The notes under the pieces are model-generated. The model was given only the letters and a program-made list of their open reading frames with translations, made no database searches and had not been told where the DNA came from. Source: Pseudomonas marginalis (lineage in GTDB: Bacteria > Pseudomonadota > Gammaproteobacteria > Pseudomonadales > Pseudomonadaceae). Taken from it: a DNA stretch of 64,000 nt. The stretch covers positions 744,001 to 808,000 of the forward strand of contig NZ_FNSU01000003.1 in assembly GCF_900105325.1 (NCBI RefSeq). The letters are read 5' to 3'. The position numbers and the translations under genes are program-made. Shown here piece by piece: positions 43,795 through 51,486 of this stretch. The first letter of the stretch is position 1. Every line of letters starts with the position of its first letter.

Positions 43795-43922
43795 GTTGGG
43801 GCTGGGAGATTGTTGCTGTGACGGCTCGGGATCCGGCGCCTATCCAACTGATGCCCTGCGACCTAAATGTGGGAGGGGGCCTCCGATGGTCATAGGTATC
43901 TACACAACTTTCAGAGGTCTGT

Positions 43923-44697
43923 GGTTTGCTTCCGTGGCGGCCTTCGGGCCGACCATGTCGTTGGATTTGACCGAGTACATATCCGTTGCTGCGGTAACGG
44001 CCACTTAGGGTTCCGCTCTTACAGCGGGTCACTTTTGGAAGAGCGCCAAAAGTAACCAAAAACGCTTCGCCCCAACACTCGGCACCTCGCCTAGGCTCGG
44101 TGTGCCCTCACTCCGGCTTTGGAGCGTGGGCCGCCGCAATGGGCCATCCTTGGCCCAGTGCGGCTAACCCGGCGTCCTGCCGGGTTACCCACGCTCCAAA
44201 GCCTGCGTTCGGCCAGCGTGTTTGACGGGGCGATCCCAGATCAAAAACAAAGCGAGGCGGCCTTAAAGCCGACCTGATCTTTGAAGCGTACGCGGTATGG
44301 CTTCTACTTCCTTAATCGCTGACGAAGTCAGCAATCTTTTGATCTGCTCTGGCTCTGGCTCTGGCTTTTGATCTTGATCTCAGGCGCCCCGTTAAACACG
44401 CTGGCCGAACGCAGGCTTGAATCCGTGGGTAACCCGGCAGGACGCCGGGTTAGCCGTCCTGGGCCAAGGATGGCCCATGACGGCGGCCCACGGATTCAAG
44501 CCGGAGTGAGGGAACACCGAGCCTAGGCGAGGTGCCGAGTGTTGGGGCAAGAGCCCTTTTGGTTACTTTTGGGGCTCTTTTCCAAAAGTGACCCGCTGTA
44601 AGAGCGGAACCATAAGCAGCCGTGACCGCAGCAACGGATATGTACTCGGTCAAATCCAGCGCATGGTCGGCCCGAAGGCCGCCACGGAAGCAACCAC
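43923..44697. repeat. Large imperfect inverted repeat, arms about 310 bp
   Basis: The left arm (about 43923-44232) returns as its reverse complement at about 44383-44697, with a roughly 150-base spacer. Matching landmarks from the outside in are GGTTTGCTTCCGTGGCGGCC, CGGGTCACTTTTGG, CCAAAAGTAACCAAAA, CACTCGGCACCTCGCC, CTAACCCGGCGTCCTGCCGG, and GCCTGCGTTCGGCCAGCGTG. Arms differ at scattered bases and by small indels. No transposase is present. It resembles the dispersed intergenic repeat families known from P. fluorescens genomes. Confidence 0.85.
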
Positions 44698-44703
44698 CCT
44701 CAC

Positions 44704-44735
44704 CACTCGGCACCTCGCCCAGGCTCGGTGTGCCC
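44704..44735. repeat. Third partial copy of the repeat arm
   Basis: CACTCGGCACCTCGCCCAGG and the next 12 bases copy the left-arm segment near 44078-44107 in direct orientation, just outside the right arm. It ends at the point where a TonB-receptor-like frame on the minus strand breaks off. Confidence 0.7.
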
Positions 44736-44740
44736 GTCAC

Positions 44741-44850
44741 CCGGTGAGTGCAGCGACGCTTTGGCGCCGTCCGGGCCATACCAGGCGTACCCGTAGTAGC
44801 GGTTGGTGAGGTTTTTCAGTTGCAGGTCAACCCTGACGACCGAGCGCGGT
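44741..44850 (-). pseudogene. Remnant of a TonB-dependent receptor C-terminus
   Basis: On the minus strand the frame reads VDLQLKNLTNRYYGYAWYGP followed by DGAKASLHSPGDG, the pattern of the last strands of a TonB-dependent receptor (LxLxNLTNRYYG...). It lacks a start, the rest of the barrel and a proper end. The frame breaks where the repeat copy begins at 44735. It is not part of the intact receptor at 51487, whose C-terminus differs. I read it as a decayed receptor gene cut by the repeat element. Confidence 0.6.
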
Positions 44851-45030
44851 GTTGGTGGCGCAACAGCGGTTCAATAAAGTGTTCGATTCTCCTGGCGATG
44901 AAGGGTGACTGGTACAGCGCCAACCCTCGAAGTGAGGGGCTTCCAGGCTTGGCATGAATTGTGTTGTGACCCGATTGGCGCTGACCCGACAACGGGAGGG
45001 AAACCTCACCTTTCATAAGAAACCACACCC

Positions 45031-46362
45031 ATGCACAACGTCTTGCATCGCACAGTCATCGCCAGCCTGCTGGCACTCGGCGCCTTGGGCGGGCCGGTTG
45101 CCCAGGCCGCCAACGATCAACAGTTCATCCCGCTGGCCACCTACCGGGTCGGCGCCTACGCTTCCAGCGGCATTCCGTGGTGGGCGGGGGAGATTGATTA
45201 CTTCCGCTACATCAACGAAGTCGAAGGCGGCGTGAACGGCGTCAAGCTGGTCTGGCAGGAGTGCGAGACCGAGTGGAAGACCGACCGCATCATCGAATGC
45301 TATGAGCGCTACAAAGCCGGTCTCGACGGCGCACCCACCGGGTTCTTCTTCACCCACAGCACACCGGCCTCCTATGCGCTGATGGACCGTGCCGCCATTG
45401 ACCACATCCCGCTGATCGATGGCGCCGGCGGGCGTACCGAATCCACCGATGGCCGCGTGTTTCCCTACGCGTTCCCGTTGTTGCTTAACTACTACGGCCA
45501 GGCGTCGGTGGGCATCAACTACATCGCCCAGCGCGAAGGCGGCCTGGACAAGCTCAAGGGCAAGAAGATCGTCACCGTCTATCACGACTCCGCCTACGGC
45601 CGCGAAACCCAGGCAGCCATGCAATTGCTGGCGCAAAAATACGGGTTCGAGAACATCCAGATCCCCGTGGCCGACCCCGGCAACGAGCAGTCGACCCAGT
45701 GGCGCCAGGTGCGGCAGATCAACCCGGACTGGGTGTTCCTGCGCACCTGGGGCGTGTCCACCCCCGTCGGCATCAAGACCGCCGTGCGCTTTGGCATCCC
45801 CGTGGACCGCCTGATCGGTGATGTCTGGGCCGGCTCCGAAGCCGACGTGATACCCGCCGGCACCGCCGCTAAAGGCTACCAGGCGTTGGCGCCGTTCCCC
45901 GGTGGCGACAGTTTCGACATCCATAAAAAGCTCAGGCAGTTCATCCTCGATCCCGGCAAGAGCAACCTCAAGGACCCCAGCTACTTCGGCAAGGTCTACT
46001 ACAACATCGGCCTGATCAACGCCGCGATTGCCGTCGAAGCGCTGCGCACCGGCCAGGCCAAATTCGGCAACCGCGCGCTGAACGGCGAGGAAACCCGCTG
46101 GGCGTTCGAGCACCTGGACATCGACGCCGCGCGCCTCAAGGCCATGGGCTTCGAAGGTCTGCTGGCACCGTTGAAGCTGTCCTGCGCCGACCACGAAGGT
46201 GGCGGCTCCGCCCGGGTGCAGCAGTGGGATGGGCAAAAATGGGTGCTGGTGACCGACTGGCTGCAGGCCGATCGCGCCACCTTGCGTCCGTTGATCGAAG
46301 CCAAGTCCGCCGCGTATGCCCAGGAGAAGGGCATCGTGGCGCGTGATTGCTCGGCACAGTAA
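45031..46362 (+). CDS. Branched-chain-amino-acid-type ABC substrate-binding protein
   Basis: 443 residues with a Sec signal peptide (cleavage after AQA, about residue 26). It belongs to the type I periplasmic binding fold of the LivK/Urt family: GEIDYFRYINEVEGGVNGVKLVW, CYERYKAG, HSTPASYALM, PYAFPLLLNYYGQA, KKIVTVYHDSAYGRE and RTWGVSTPVG. Two Cys pairs (for example ECETEW and IIECYE) may form disulfides. Its membrane and ATPase partners are not in the window; the neighbouring importer is of the peptide type and would not normally use it. It ends three bases before the convergent ATPase gene stops. Confidence 0.87.
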   Translation: MHNVLHRTVIASLLALGALGGPVAQAANDQQFIPLATYRVGAYASSGIPWWAGEIDYFRYINEVEGGVNGVKLVWQECETEWKTDRIIECYERYKAGLDGAPTGFFFTHSTPASYALMDRAAIDHIPLIDGAGGRTESTDGRVFPYAFPLLLNYYGQASVGINYIAQREGGLDKLKGKKIVTVYHDSAYGRETQAAMQLLAQKYGFENIQIPVADPGNEQSTQWRQVRQINPDWVFLRTWGVSTPVGIKTAVRFGIPVDRLIGDVWAGSEADVIPAGTAAKGYQALAPFPGGDSFDIHKKLRQFILDPGKSNLKDPSYFGKVYYNIGLINAAIAVEALRTGQAKFGNRALNGEETRWAFEHLDIDAARLKAMGFEGLLAPLKLSCADHEGGGSARVQQWDGQKWVLVTDWLQADRATLRPLIEAKSAAYAQEKGIVARDCSAQ

Positions 46363-46365
46363 ACC

Positions 46366-47997
46366 TCAGGCGGCGCTTGCCGTAAGTTGCCGGCCAGGGA
46401 TGGCGGCAATCAGTTCGCGGGTGTAGTCGCTGGCCGGCTGGTTGAAGATCTGCGCGACCGAGCCTTGCTCAACCACGCGGCCATTGCGCAGCACCAGCAC
46501 CTCATGGGCGAAGTTGGCCACCACTGACAAGTCGTGGGACACCAGCACATAGGCAATGCCCATCTCCCGTTGCAGCTCTTCCAGCAGGTCGAGGATGCGC
46601 GCCTGCACCGACACGTCGAGGGCGCTGACCGGTTCATCCAGCAACAGCAGGTCGGGTTTCAACGCCAAGGCCCTGGCGATGGCGACCCGTTGGCACTGCC
46701 CACCCGACAGTTCACGGGGCAGACGATCCAGAAAGCTCACCGGCAGGTGCACGCGGCTGATCAACGCCCGCGCCGCCTGCTCCAGGGCGGCGCCCTTGAG
46801 CAAGCCAAACGACACCAGCGGCTCCACAATGCTGTCGAATACCGTGAAGCGCGGGTCCAGCGCCGCGAAGGGGTTTTGTTGCACCAGTTGCAGGCGTTGG
46901 CGCAACGGGCGGAAGTCGCGCCAGCTCAGGTCGGTGACGTCTTGCTGCTCGAACCGCACCCGGCCCTGGGTCGGCTTTTCCAGGCCCAGGGCGATACGCA
47001 GCGCGGTGCTCTTGCCCGAGCCGGACTCGCCGACGATGGCCAGGGTCTGGCCGGGGTAGACCTCCAGGCTCAGATCCTCCAGGGCCACGAAGGTCGAGGG
47101 CTCGCCCTTGACCTTGGGCAGGGCAAACGTCTTGCCGACGTTGTGCAGGCTCAGGATCGGCTCACGTCCCAGGTCGAGGTTGAGCAACGGTTCACGCCGC
47201 CTGGCGAAGGCGGGTGCGGCGGCGATCAGCGCGCGGGTGTAGTCGTGGCTGGGGTGCGCGAGGATCTGCCGTGGCGGACCTTGCTCTACCACTTCACCCT
47301 GTTGCATCACCAGGATGCGGTCGGCACGGTCGAGCGCCACGCCCAGGTCATGGGTGATGATCAGCAGGGAAATGCCGCGTTCACTGACCAGGCGCTGCAA
47401 GTGGTCGAGGATCTTGCGCTGCACGGTCACGTCGAGGGCGCTGGTGGGCTCGTCGGCGATGATCAGGCGCGGGTTGCCGGCCAGGGCGATGGCGATCAGC
47501 ACGCGCTGGCGCATGCCGCCGGAGAGTTCATGGGGATACTGGCGTGCGCGAAGTACCGGCTTGTCGATGCCCACCTGTTGCAGCAGCTCGACAATGTCGG
47601 CGTCGACAGCGGGGTAGCGTTTGCCCTTGGCGAGTACCAGCGCCTCGGCGATTTGCTGGCCGATGCGCAATGTGGGGTTGAGGCTGACCATCGGGTCCTG
47701 GGGCACCAGGCCGATGGTGCGCCCACGCAGCTTGCGTTTCTGCCGTTCGCTGGCGTGGGTCAGGTTGTGGCCATCCACCCACAGTTCACCGGCGCCGATC
47801 TGCGCATTCTCGGGCAGCAGGCCTAGGATGGCGTTAGCCAGGGTGGATTTGCCCGAGCCGGACTCGCCGACAATCGCCACGGTCTCGCCCTGGGTGAGTG
47901 AAAACGACAGGCTGCGCACCGCCGGATTGAGCTGGCCGCCGGAACGGTAGTCGACACTCAGTTGGCGCACATCGATTAAAAGCGGCTGGGTGCTCAT
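46366..47997 (-). CDS. Peptide/nickel-type ABC importer, fused double ATPase
   Basis: 543 residues from ATG 47997, overlapping the permease stop by ATGA. Two complete ATPase halves (DppD-DppF-like) are fused. The first has Walker A GESGSGKS, signature LSGGMRQR and Walker B LIIADEP; the second repeats them as GESGSGKS, LSGGQCQR and LLLLDEP. Each half ends with the oligopeptide-family tail (ALIAAAP in the first). It powers the importer formed with the two permeases and the lipoprotein encoded upstream. A longer frame to 48276 only reads through the permease gene. Confidence 0.92.
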   Translation of the reverse strand: MSTQPLLIDVRQLSVDYRSGGQLNPAVRSLSFSLTQGETVAIVGESGSGKSTLANAILGLLPENAQIGAGELWVDGHNLTHASERQKRKLRGRTIGLVPQDPMVSLNPTLRIGQQIAEALVLAKGKRYPAVDADIVELLQQVGIDKPVLRARQYPHELSGGMRQRVLIAIALAGNPRLIIADEPTSALDVTVQRKILDHLQRLVSERGISLLIITHDLGVALDRADRILVMQQGEVVEQGPPRQILAHPSHDYTRALIAAAPAFARRREPLLNLDLGREPILSLHNVGKTFALPKVKGEPSTFVALEDLSLEVYPGQTLAIVGESGSGKSTALRIALGLEKPTQGRVRFEQQDVTDLSWRDFRPLRQRLQLVQQNPFAALDPRFTVFDSIVEPLVSFGLLKGAALEQAARALISRVHLPVSFLDRLPRELSGGQCQRVAIARALALKPDLLLLDEPVSALDVSVQARILDLLEELQREMGIAYVLVSHDLSVVANFAHEVLVLRNGRVVEQGSVAQIFNQPASDYTRELIAAIPGRQLTASAA

Positions 47998-48878
47998 CGC
48001 TGGATCTCCTCGAACGTGCGGGCGATATGGTTGAGGCTGAACACCACGGCCACCAGGAACAGGCCAGGCAACAAGGACACCCACGGAGCAGTGATCAGGA
48101 AGTGGCGGCCGTTGGCTATCAAGGTGCCCCATTCCGCCGCCGGTGGGGCGGCGCCGAAACCGAGAAAACTCAAGCCTGCGGTGGCGAGGATCGCGGCGCC
48201 GAAATCCAGGGTCGCCAGCACGGCTACCGGGCCCCAGGCGTTGGGCAGGATGTGCCGCAACAACGTGCGGCCCCAACTGGCACCGCCCAGGCGAGCGGCT
48301 TCGACATAGGGCAGGGTTTTCACCCGCAGCACTTCGGCACGGGTGGTGCGGGCAAAGCCGGGAATGATGCCAATGCCCACGGCAATCGCCACGGGTACCG
48401 TACCGAAGCCAATGGCCGTGACAATCGCCAGGGCCAGCAACAGGCCGGGCAGGGCCAGCAGCACATCGACAAAGCGCATGATCAGGGCATCGATACGGCC
48501 ACCGGCAAACCCGGACAAAATGCCCAGCCCCAACCCGCCCACCAGGGCGATGCCGACCGCCAGGGAGGCGGCCAGCACTGACAGGCTGGCGCCGTAGACC
48601 ACGCGGGTGAACAGGTCGCGGCCCAGCTCATCGGTGCCGAACCAGTGGGTCAGGTTGGGGGCGCTGAGTTTGGCGGCGGGCGCGGTGGCGTAAGGGTCGA
48701 AGCTGCTCAGCAACTGCGGCGTCACGGCGGCGACCAGCGAGAACAGCACCACCAGCACCGCCAGGCTGAACCCTGGGCGGCGCAGCAATGGCAGGAGTGT
48801 CGCCGTTGCGCGTTGTAAGGGGCTGCGGCGGCGCCAGAGTGGTTCGCTGCGGATCAGTTTCCGGGTAAGCGTGGTCAT
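47994..48878 (-). CDS. Peptide-type ABC importer permease, DppC-like
   Basis: 294 residues, five to six membrane helices. The N-terminal extension with a first helix and the binding-protein-dependent transport domain are typical of DppC/OppC: NLTHWFGTDELGRDLFTRVVYGA and the EAA-type loop EAARLGGASWGRTLLRHILPN. It pairs with the DppB-like subunit encoded three bases upstream. Confidence 0.92.
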   Translation of the reverse strand: MTTLTRKLIRSEPLWRRRSPLQRATATLLPLLRRPGFSLAVLVVLFSLVAAVTPQLLSSFDPYATAPAAKLSAPNLTHWFGTDELGRDLFTRVVYGASLSVLAASLAVGIALVGGLGLGILSGFAGGRIDALIMRFVDVLLALPGLLLALAIVTAIGFGTVPVAIAVGIGIIPGFARTTRAEVLRVKTLPYVEAARLGGASWGRTLLRHILPNAWGPVAVLATLDFGAAILATAGLSFLGFGAAPPAAEWGTLIANGRHFLITAPWVSLLPGLFLVAVVFSLNHIARTFEEIQR

Positions 48879-48881
48879 GGT

Positions 48882-49832
48882 CTAGGACACCTTGGGCGTG
48901 TGGGAGATGCGCGGGTCGAGCCAGGGGTAAAGCAGGTCCACCAGCAGGTTCACCAGGACAAATGCCGCCGCCGAGACCGCGACGATGGCCAGCACCACCG
49001 GAATGTCCTGGCGCAGCACCGCTTCCTGGGCCAGGCGGCCGATGCCGGAGCGAGCGAAGATGGTTTCCACCAGCACCGCGCCGGACACGGTGTTACCCAC
49101 CTGCAGGCCGATCAGGGTGAGGATCGGCAGCGCGGCGTTCCTGAACCCGTGGCGCGCCTGCACCTGGCCCCGGCTCAAGCCCTTGGCGTACGCAGTGAGG
49201 ATATAGGCCTCTTTCCACACGCCCTGGAAGCTGCGTTGCAGCACCTGGGCGTACACCGCTGCGCTGGGAATCGCCAGGGTGATCGCCGGCAGCACCAGGC
49301 TTTCAACCCCGCGGCTGCCAGTGGCGGGAAACCAACCCAGGCCAAACGCAAACACCTGGATCAACAGCAACCCCATCCAGAACACCGGCACCGAAAAGCC
49401 CAGGGACGGCAAGCGCGCCAATGCCTTTTTCAACGGTTGCCAGCGGATATACGCGGTGAGGTAAGCCAGGCCGCTACCGCCGAGCAGCGAGAGCACAATC
49501 GCCAGGCCGGCCAGGGAAAGGGTCTGGGGAAGGCGTTCGGCGAGCAATTCGGCCACCGGGCGATTGAGTGACAGCGACTGCCCGAAGTCCCCGCGCAATG
49601 CCCCCAGCAGCAGGTCGATATATTGCTCGAACAGGCCTTTGTCCAAGCCGTAGTAGGCGCGCGCCTTGGCCAGGTCTTCCACCGACAGGGCGTCGGCTTC
49701 CATGCCGGACGCGCTGAGCATGATCGACAAGGTATCGCCCGGCAGCAGATAAAGGATGAAGTAGGTGATGCTATAGGCCCCCCATAGCACCAGCAGCGCC
49801 TGGCCGACCCGGCCGATCAGGTAGCGGCTCAT
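48882..49832 (-). CDS. Peptide-type ABC importer permease, DppB-like
   Basis: 316 residues from ATG 49832 (MSRYLIGRVGQALLVLWGAYSI), overlapping the binding-protein stop by ATGA. It has six hydrophobic helices and the DppB/OppB features DLLLGALRGDFGQSLSLNRPVAELLAERLPQTLSLA and the loop YAKGLSRGQVQARHGFRNAALPILTLIG. It forms the membrane channel with the DppC-like subunit. Confidence 0.92.
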   Translation of the reverse strand: MSRYLIGRVGQALLVLWGAYSITYFILYLLPGDTLSIMLSASGMEADALSVEDLAKARAYYGLDKGLFEQYIDLLLGALRGDFGQSLSLNRPVAELLAERLPQTLSLAGLAIVLSLLGGSGLAYLTAYIRWQPLKKALARLPSLGFSVPVFWMGLLLIQVFAFGLGWFPATGSRGVESLVLPAITLAIPSAAVYAQVLQRSFQGVWKEAYILTAYAKGLSRGQVQARHGFRNAALPILTLIGLQVGNTVSGAVLVETIFARSGIGRLAQEAVLRQDIPVVLAIVAVSAAAFVLVNLLVDLLYPWLDPRISHTPKVS

Positions 49833-51460
49833 GGCGTGCCGACCTCGATATCGCCCAGCAGCGCGAAGCCTTCGGCGGTCCAGCGGAAGTTTTTCACCTT
49901 GGGCGACGTCGCGGCCTGCCACACGCGCTCATACACCGGGAACGCCGAGCCCTCGTCGATCAGCAGGTCCTGCAGGTCGCCGTAGGCTGCCGCCCTTTGA
50001 GCGCTTTGGGTGGCGGTGATGCCGGCGTCAAACAGGCCCTTGGCGCGCTCAAGCACCTGCGGCTCAAAGATGTTCGTCGCTACGGTTGAGCTGTTGGCAG
50101 TACGTGGATCAAGGATGGTTTGCAGGATGATCGGATCGGCGCGGGTCATGTAGCTGATCGTCAGGTCGTAGTTGCCGGCGGAGTTGTTGGCGACCCATTC
50201 GGCACGCGTTACCACGCTGAGTTTTACCTCAATGCCGACTTTGCGCAGTTGGTCCTGCAGCAGCACATCGCCGGCGGTCTCGGCCTGCATGACGTTGTAG
50301 TTCAGGCTCAGGCGCTTACCGTCCTTCTGCCGATAGCCGTCTGCGCCTTTGGCCCAGCCGGCAGCGTCCAACAGGCGCTCGGCGCCCACCGGGTCATAGG
50401 CGAGCTTGGCGCCCTGGCTCTTGAAGTAAGGCGTGGTCACATCAAAGATGCCGTCTACCACCGCGAACTCGTCGTTGTAGACGGTACTCGCGTAGCTCTT
50501 GCGGTCGATGGCTTTCTGCACGGCGAGACGCACCTGTTTATCGGCCAATACGCGACCGCCACGGGTGTTGGGCAACAGGTTCAGGGAGGGCCCCGGCAGC
50601 GAGCGGCTCTGGATGGTGGCGCCCTTGGATTGGAACAGTTTCAGGTCGACTTCCGAGAACGGGTTGCGGGGCCACAGGATGTCGGCCTTGCCTTGCAGGA
50701 ACAGGCCGTTACGCACGCTTTCCTCGGGGATGTAGGTGACGTCCACCGCATCCAGGTGCGCTTCGCCCTGGTTTTTCATATTGGCCGACGCCCAGGCGTA
50801 ACCCTTGCGCTTGGTCAGGTGCGCGCCGACTTCCGGGGTGTAGCTGGCCAATACGAACGGGCCGGTGCCGATGATCTTGCCGAGTGAGCGTTCCTTGACG
50901 CTCAGCGCGTAGGAGGCCGGCGCGAGGATGGCCAGGTTGGTCGTGGAGGTCGCCTGCAGGAAGCCCGCATTGGGTTTGGCGAGCACCAGCTTGACGGTCA
51001 AGTCATCGACCACTTCGGCGTGATCAAAGCCTGCCAGGTACGTCGCGCCGAAGGTGGCCGGCAGCTCGGTCGCCAGTGCCTTGTTGCTGTCAAACGCGGT
51101 TTTCACGGCCTTGGCATCGAAGCGTTCGCCGTTGCTGAAGGTGACGTTGTCGCGCAGGTGGAAGGTGTAGGTCAACGCGTCGTCACTGACTTCCCAGCTT
51201 TTCGCCAGCCAGGGAATGATCCTGCCGGTCTGCGGGTCCTGGTCGGTGAGGGATTCGGCGATATTGCGCAGCAGCACCCGGTGTTCGAGCCAGTAGACCT
51301 GGAACGGATCAATGCTGACCAGGATGGTGTTGTCGCCAAAGAAGGCGATGTTCAGGGTCTTGCCGGCCTGGCTGTCACTGCCCGCAGGTGAGCAGGCGGC
51401 CAGGCTTAACATCAGGACGCAAGGGGCCAATAGACGGCTCATCAAGTTGGAGGTGTTCAA
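49829..51460 (-). CDS. Family 5 ABC substrate-binding lipoprotein
   Basis: 543 residues (ATG 51460; ATG 51442 possible). The lipoprotein signal ends in MLSLAACSP. It belongs to the SBP_bac_5 family (peptide, nickel, opine, siderophore-type ligands): IAESLTDQDPQTGRIIPWLAKSWEVSDDALTYTFHLRDNVTFSNGERFDAKAV is the family signature region. The ligand cannot be told; the coupling to a TonB receptor gene 26 bases upstream suggests a large or scarce compound that needs active outer membrane transport. Confidence 0.9.
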   Translation of the reverse strand: MNTSNLMSRLLAPCVLMLSLAACSPAGSDSQAGKTLNIAFFGDNTILVSIDPFQVYWLEHRVLLRNIAESLTDQDPQTGRIIPWLAKSWEVSDDALTYTFHLRDNVTFSNGERFDAKAVKTAFDSNKALATELPATFGATYLAGFDHAEVVDDLTVKLVLAKPNAGFLQATSTTNLAILAPASYALSVKERSLGKIIGTGPFVLASYTPEVGAHLTKRKGYAWASANMKNQGEAHLDAVDVTYIPEESVRNGLFLQGKADILWPRNPFSEVDLKLFQSKGATIQSRSLPGPSLNLLPNTRGGRVLADKQVRLAVQKAIDRKSYASTVYNDEFAVVDGIFDVTTPYFKSQGAKLAYDPVGAERLLDAAGWAKGADGYRQKDGKRLSLNYNVMQAETAGDVLLQDQLRKVGIEVKLSVVTRAEWVANNSAGNYDLTISYMTRADPIILQTILDPRTANSSTVATNIFEPQVLERAKGLFDAGITATQSAQRAAAYGDLQDLLIDEGSAFPVYERVWQAATSPKVKNFRWTAEGFALLGDIEVGTP

Positions 51461-51486
51461 TGGGATGCCCTCGTATGGCGATTGGC

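Larger units (their letters stand above)
43749..45030. other. Gene-free 1.28-kb stretch holding a large inverted repeat
   Basis: No supported gene over about 1.28 kb. From left to right it holds a terminator, a P. fluorescens-type repetitive segment with the familiar opening TGTGGGAGGGGGC (near 43867), the large inverted repeat (43923-44697), a third partial copy of a repeat piece (44704-44735), a TonB-receptor remnant, and the upstream region of the binding protein gene. Short frames inside the repeat are mirror images of each other and are not genes. Confidence 0.8.

Noticed and set aside
44450..44809. Short open frames in and beside the inverted repeat
   Set aside because: The same peptide-like strings appear mirrored in both arms, which is a consequence of the repeat and not of coding.
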